Below, one piece after another: positions 5,245-5,335 of a stretch of DNA of 5,335 nucleotides (the first letter of the stretch is position 1; the number at the start of each line of letters is the position of its first letter). The stretch is from an uncultured Clostridia bacterium (GTDB lineage: Bacteria; Bacillota; Clostridia; Lachnospirales; Lachnospiraceae). The stretch is taken from NCBI GenBank assembly GCA_937888895.1, contig CALASV010000209.1:1-5335 (forward strand), read 5' to 3'. The notes under the pieces are model-generated. The model searched no databases, was not told the origin of the DNA, and was given only the letters and a program-made list of their open reading frames with translations. Position numbers and translations under genes: made by a program.

Positions 5245-5335
5245 GCAAACACTCCGATTTTTCCGGTATTGGTGCTTGGTAATGAAAGCTTTGAATTATG
5301 TATAGCCGTTATAATTGTATTTTCACCAGCAAGAA
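5154..5335 (-). CDS. open frame entering from the right edge, possible partial gene fused to antisense toxin sequence
   Basis: One minus-strand frame is open from the window edge (first full codon at 5333-5331) for 59 codons, to a TAA at 5156-5154; the other two minus frames stop within nine codons of the edge. The part outside the toxin sequence, about 5203-5333, reads LAGENTIITAIHNS, then KLSLPSTNTGKIGVFAHGG, then IAEGVNISG. It has mostly A/T third positions and a Ser/Thr/Asn/Gly-rich, beta-strand-like composition that could belong to a surface or phage structural protein. I do not recognise it. The last codons are antisense to the toxin gene and are probably not native. If real, this gene is also broken at the same point. 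Chance openness cannot be excluded. Confidence 0.3.
   Translation of the reverse strand, partial: LAGENTIITAIHNSKLSLPSTNTGKIGVFAHGGIAEGVNISGLKYNLDNGEISCVCKLG
5200..5206. other. probable breakpoint (insertion, deletion or assembly join) inside the toxin gene
   Basis: Toxin-like sequence ends at about Y67 (codon 5200-5202). The following DNA reads as coding on the other strand, so two truncated frames meet here. I see no target-site duplication, terminal inverted repeat or transposase end within the 130 bases available. The exact base is uncertain by several positions. Confidence 0.4.

Noticed and set aside
5203..5335. Insertion-sequence or group II intron end at the toxin breakpoint
   Set aside because: No terminal inverted repeat, target duplication, intron boundary motif or transposase fragment can be seen in the available bases.
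1..5335. CRISPR array, tRNA or rRNA gene, or integrase attachment site
   Set aside because: No regularly spaced repeats, cloverleaf-type sequence or rRNA-like conserved stretch was found on reading either strand.

Overview
The window looks like chromosome of a low-GC, endospore-forming Firmicute, most likely class Clostridia and plausibly Lachnospiraceae. The reasons are its strongly A/T-rich base and codon use, consensus sigma-A promoters, strong AGGAGG-type ribosome binding sites, and a long membrane-anchored SpoIID/LytB-domain protein of the kind common in gut Clostridia. The taxonomic guess is inference; there is no rRNA or other marker gene here.

Layout, left to right. (1) 1-572, minus: N-terminal part of an NCS2-family purine permease, cut by the window edge, with a clear promoter and a leader too short for a purine riboswitch. 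(2) 714-2522, plus: a 602-aa SpoIID/LytB-domain cell-wall protein, transcribed divergently from the permease. It is preceded by a candidate sporulation sigma-E promoter. (3) 2526-2565: an intrinsic terminator shared by two convergent genes. (4) 2564-3415, minus: a complete six-helix YihY/BrkB-family membrane protein. (5) 3525-3570: a long hairpin, then 3587-4129, minus: a Uma2-family (DUF820) PD-(D/E)XK nuclease-fold protein. (6) 4231-4650, plus: an unrecognised 139-aa protein, divergent from the Uma2 gene. (7) 4674-5244, plus: a promoter, a leader palindrome, and a two-gene cassette that looks like a type II toxin-antitoxin operon (AbrB-like antitoxin, then a RelE-like toxin). The toxin reading frame appears to be cut short near 5203. 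The last ~130 bases look like unrelated DNA with an open frame on the minus strand.

The first part (permease, SpoIID-like, YihY) is ordinary housekeeping and sporulation material. The second part (Uma2, orphan protein, toxin-antitoxin pair, broken junction) has an accessory character: small stand-alone units, each with its own promoter. I see no multi-gene novel defence or biosynthetic system. The most interesting items are the probable toxin-antitoxin operon with a palindrome in its leader, the apparent breakpoint in the toxin gene, and the sigma-E-like promoter in front of the SpoIID-domain gene.
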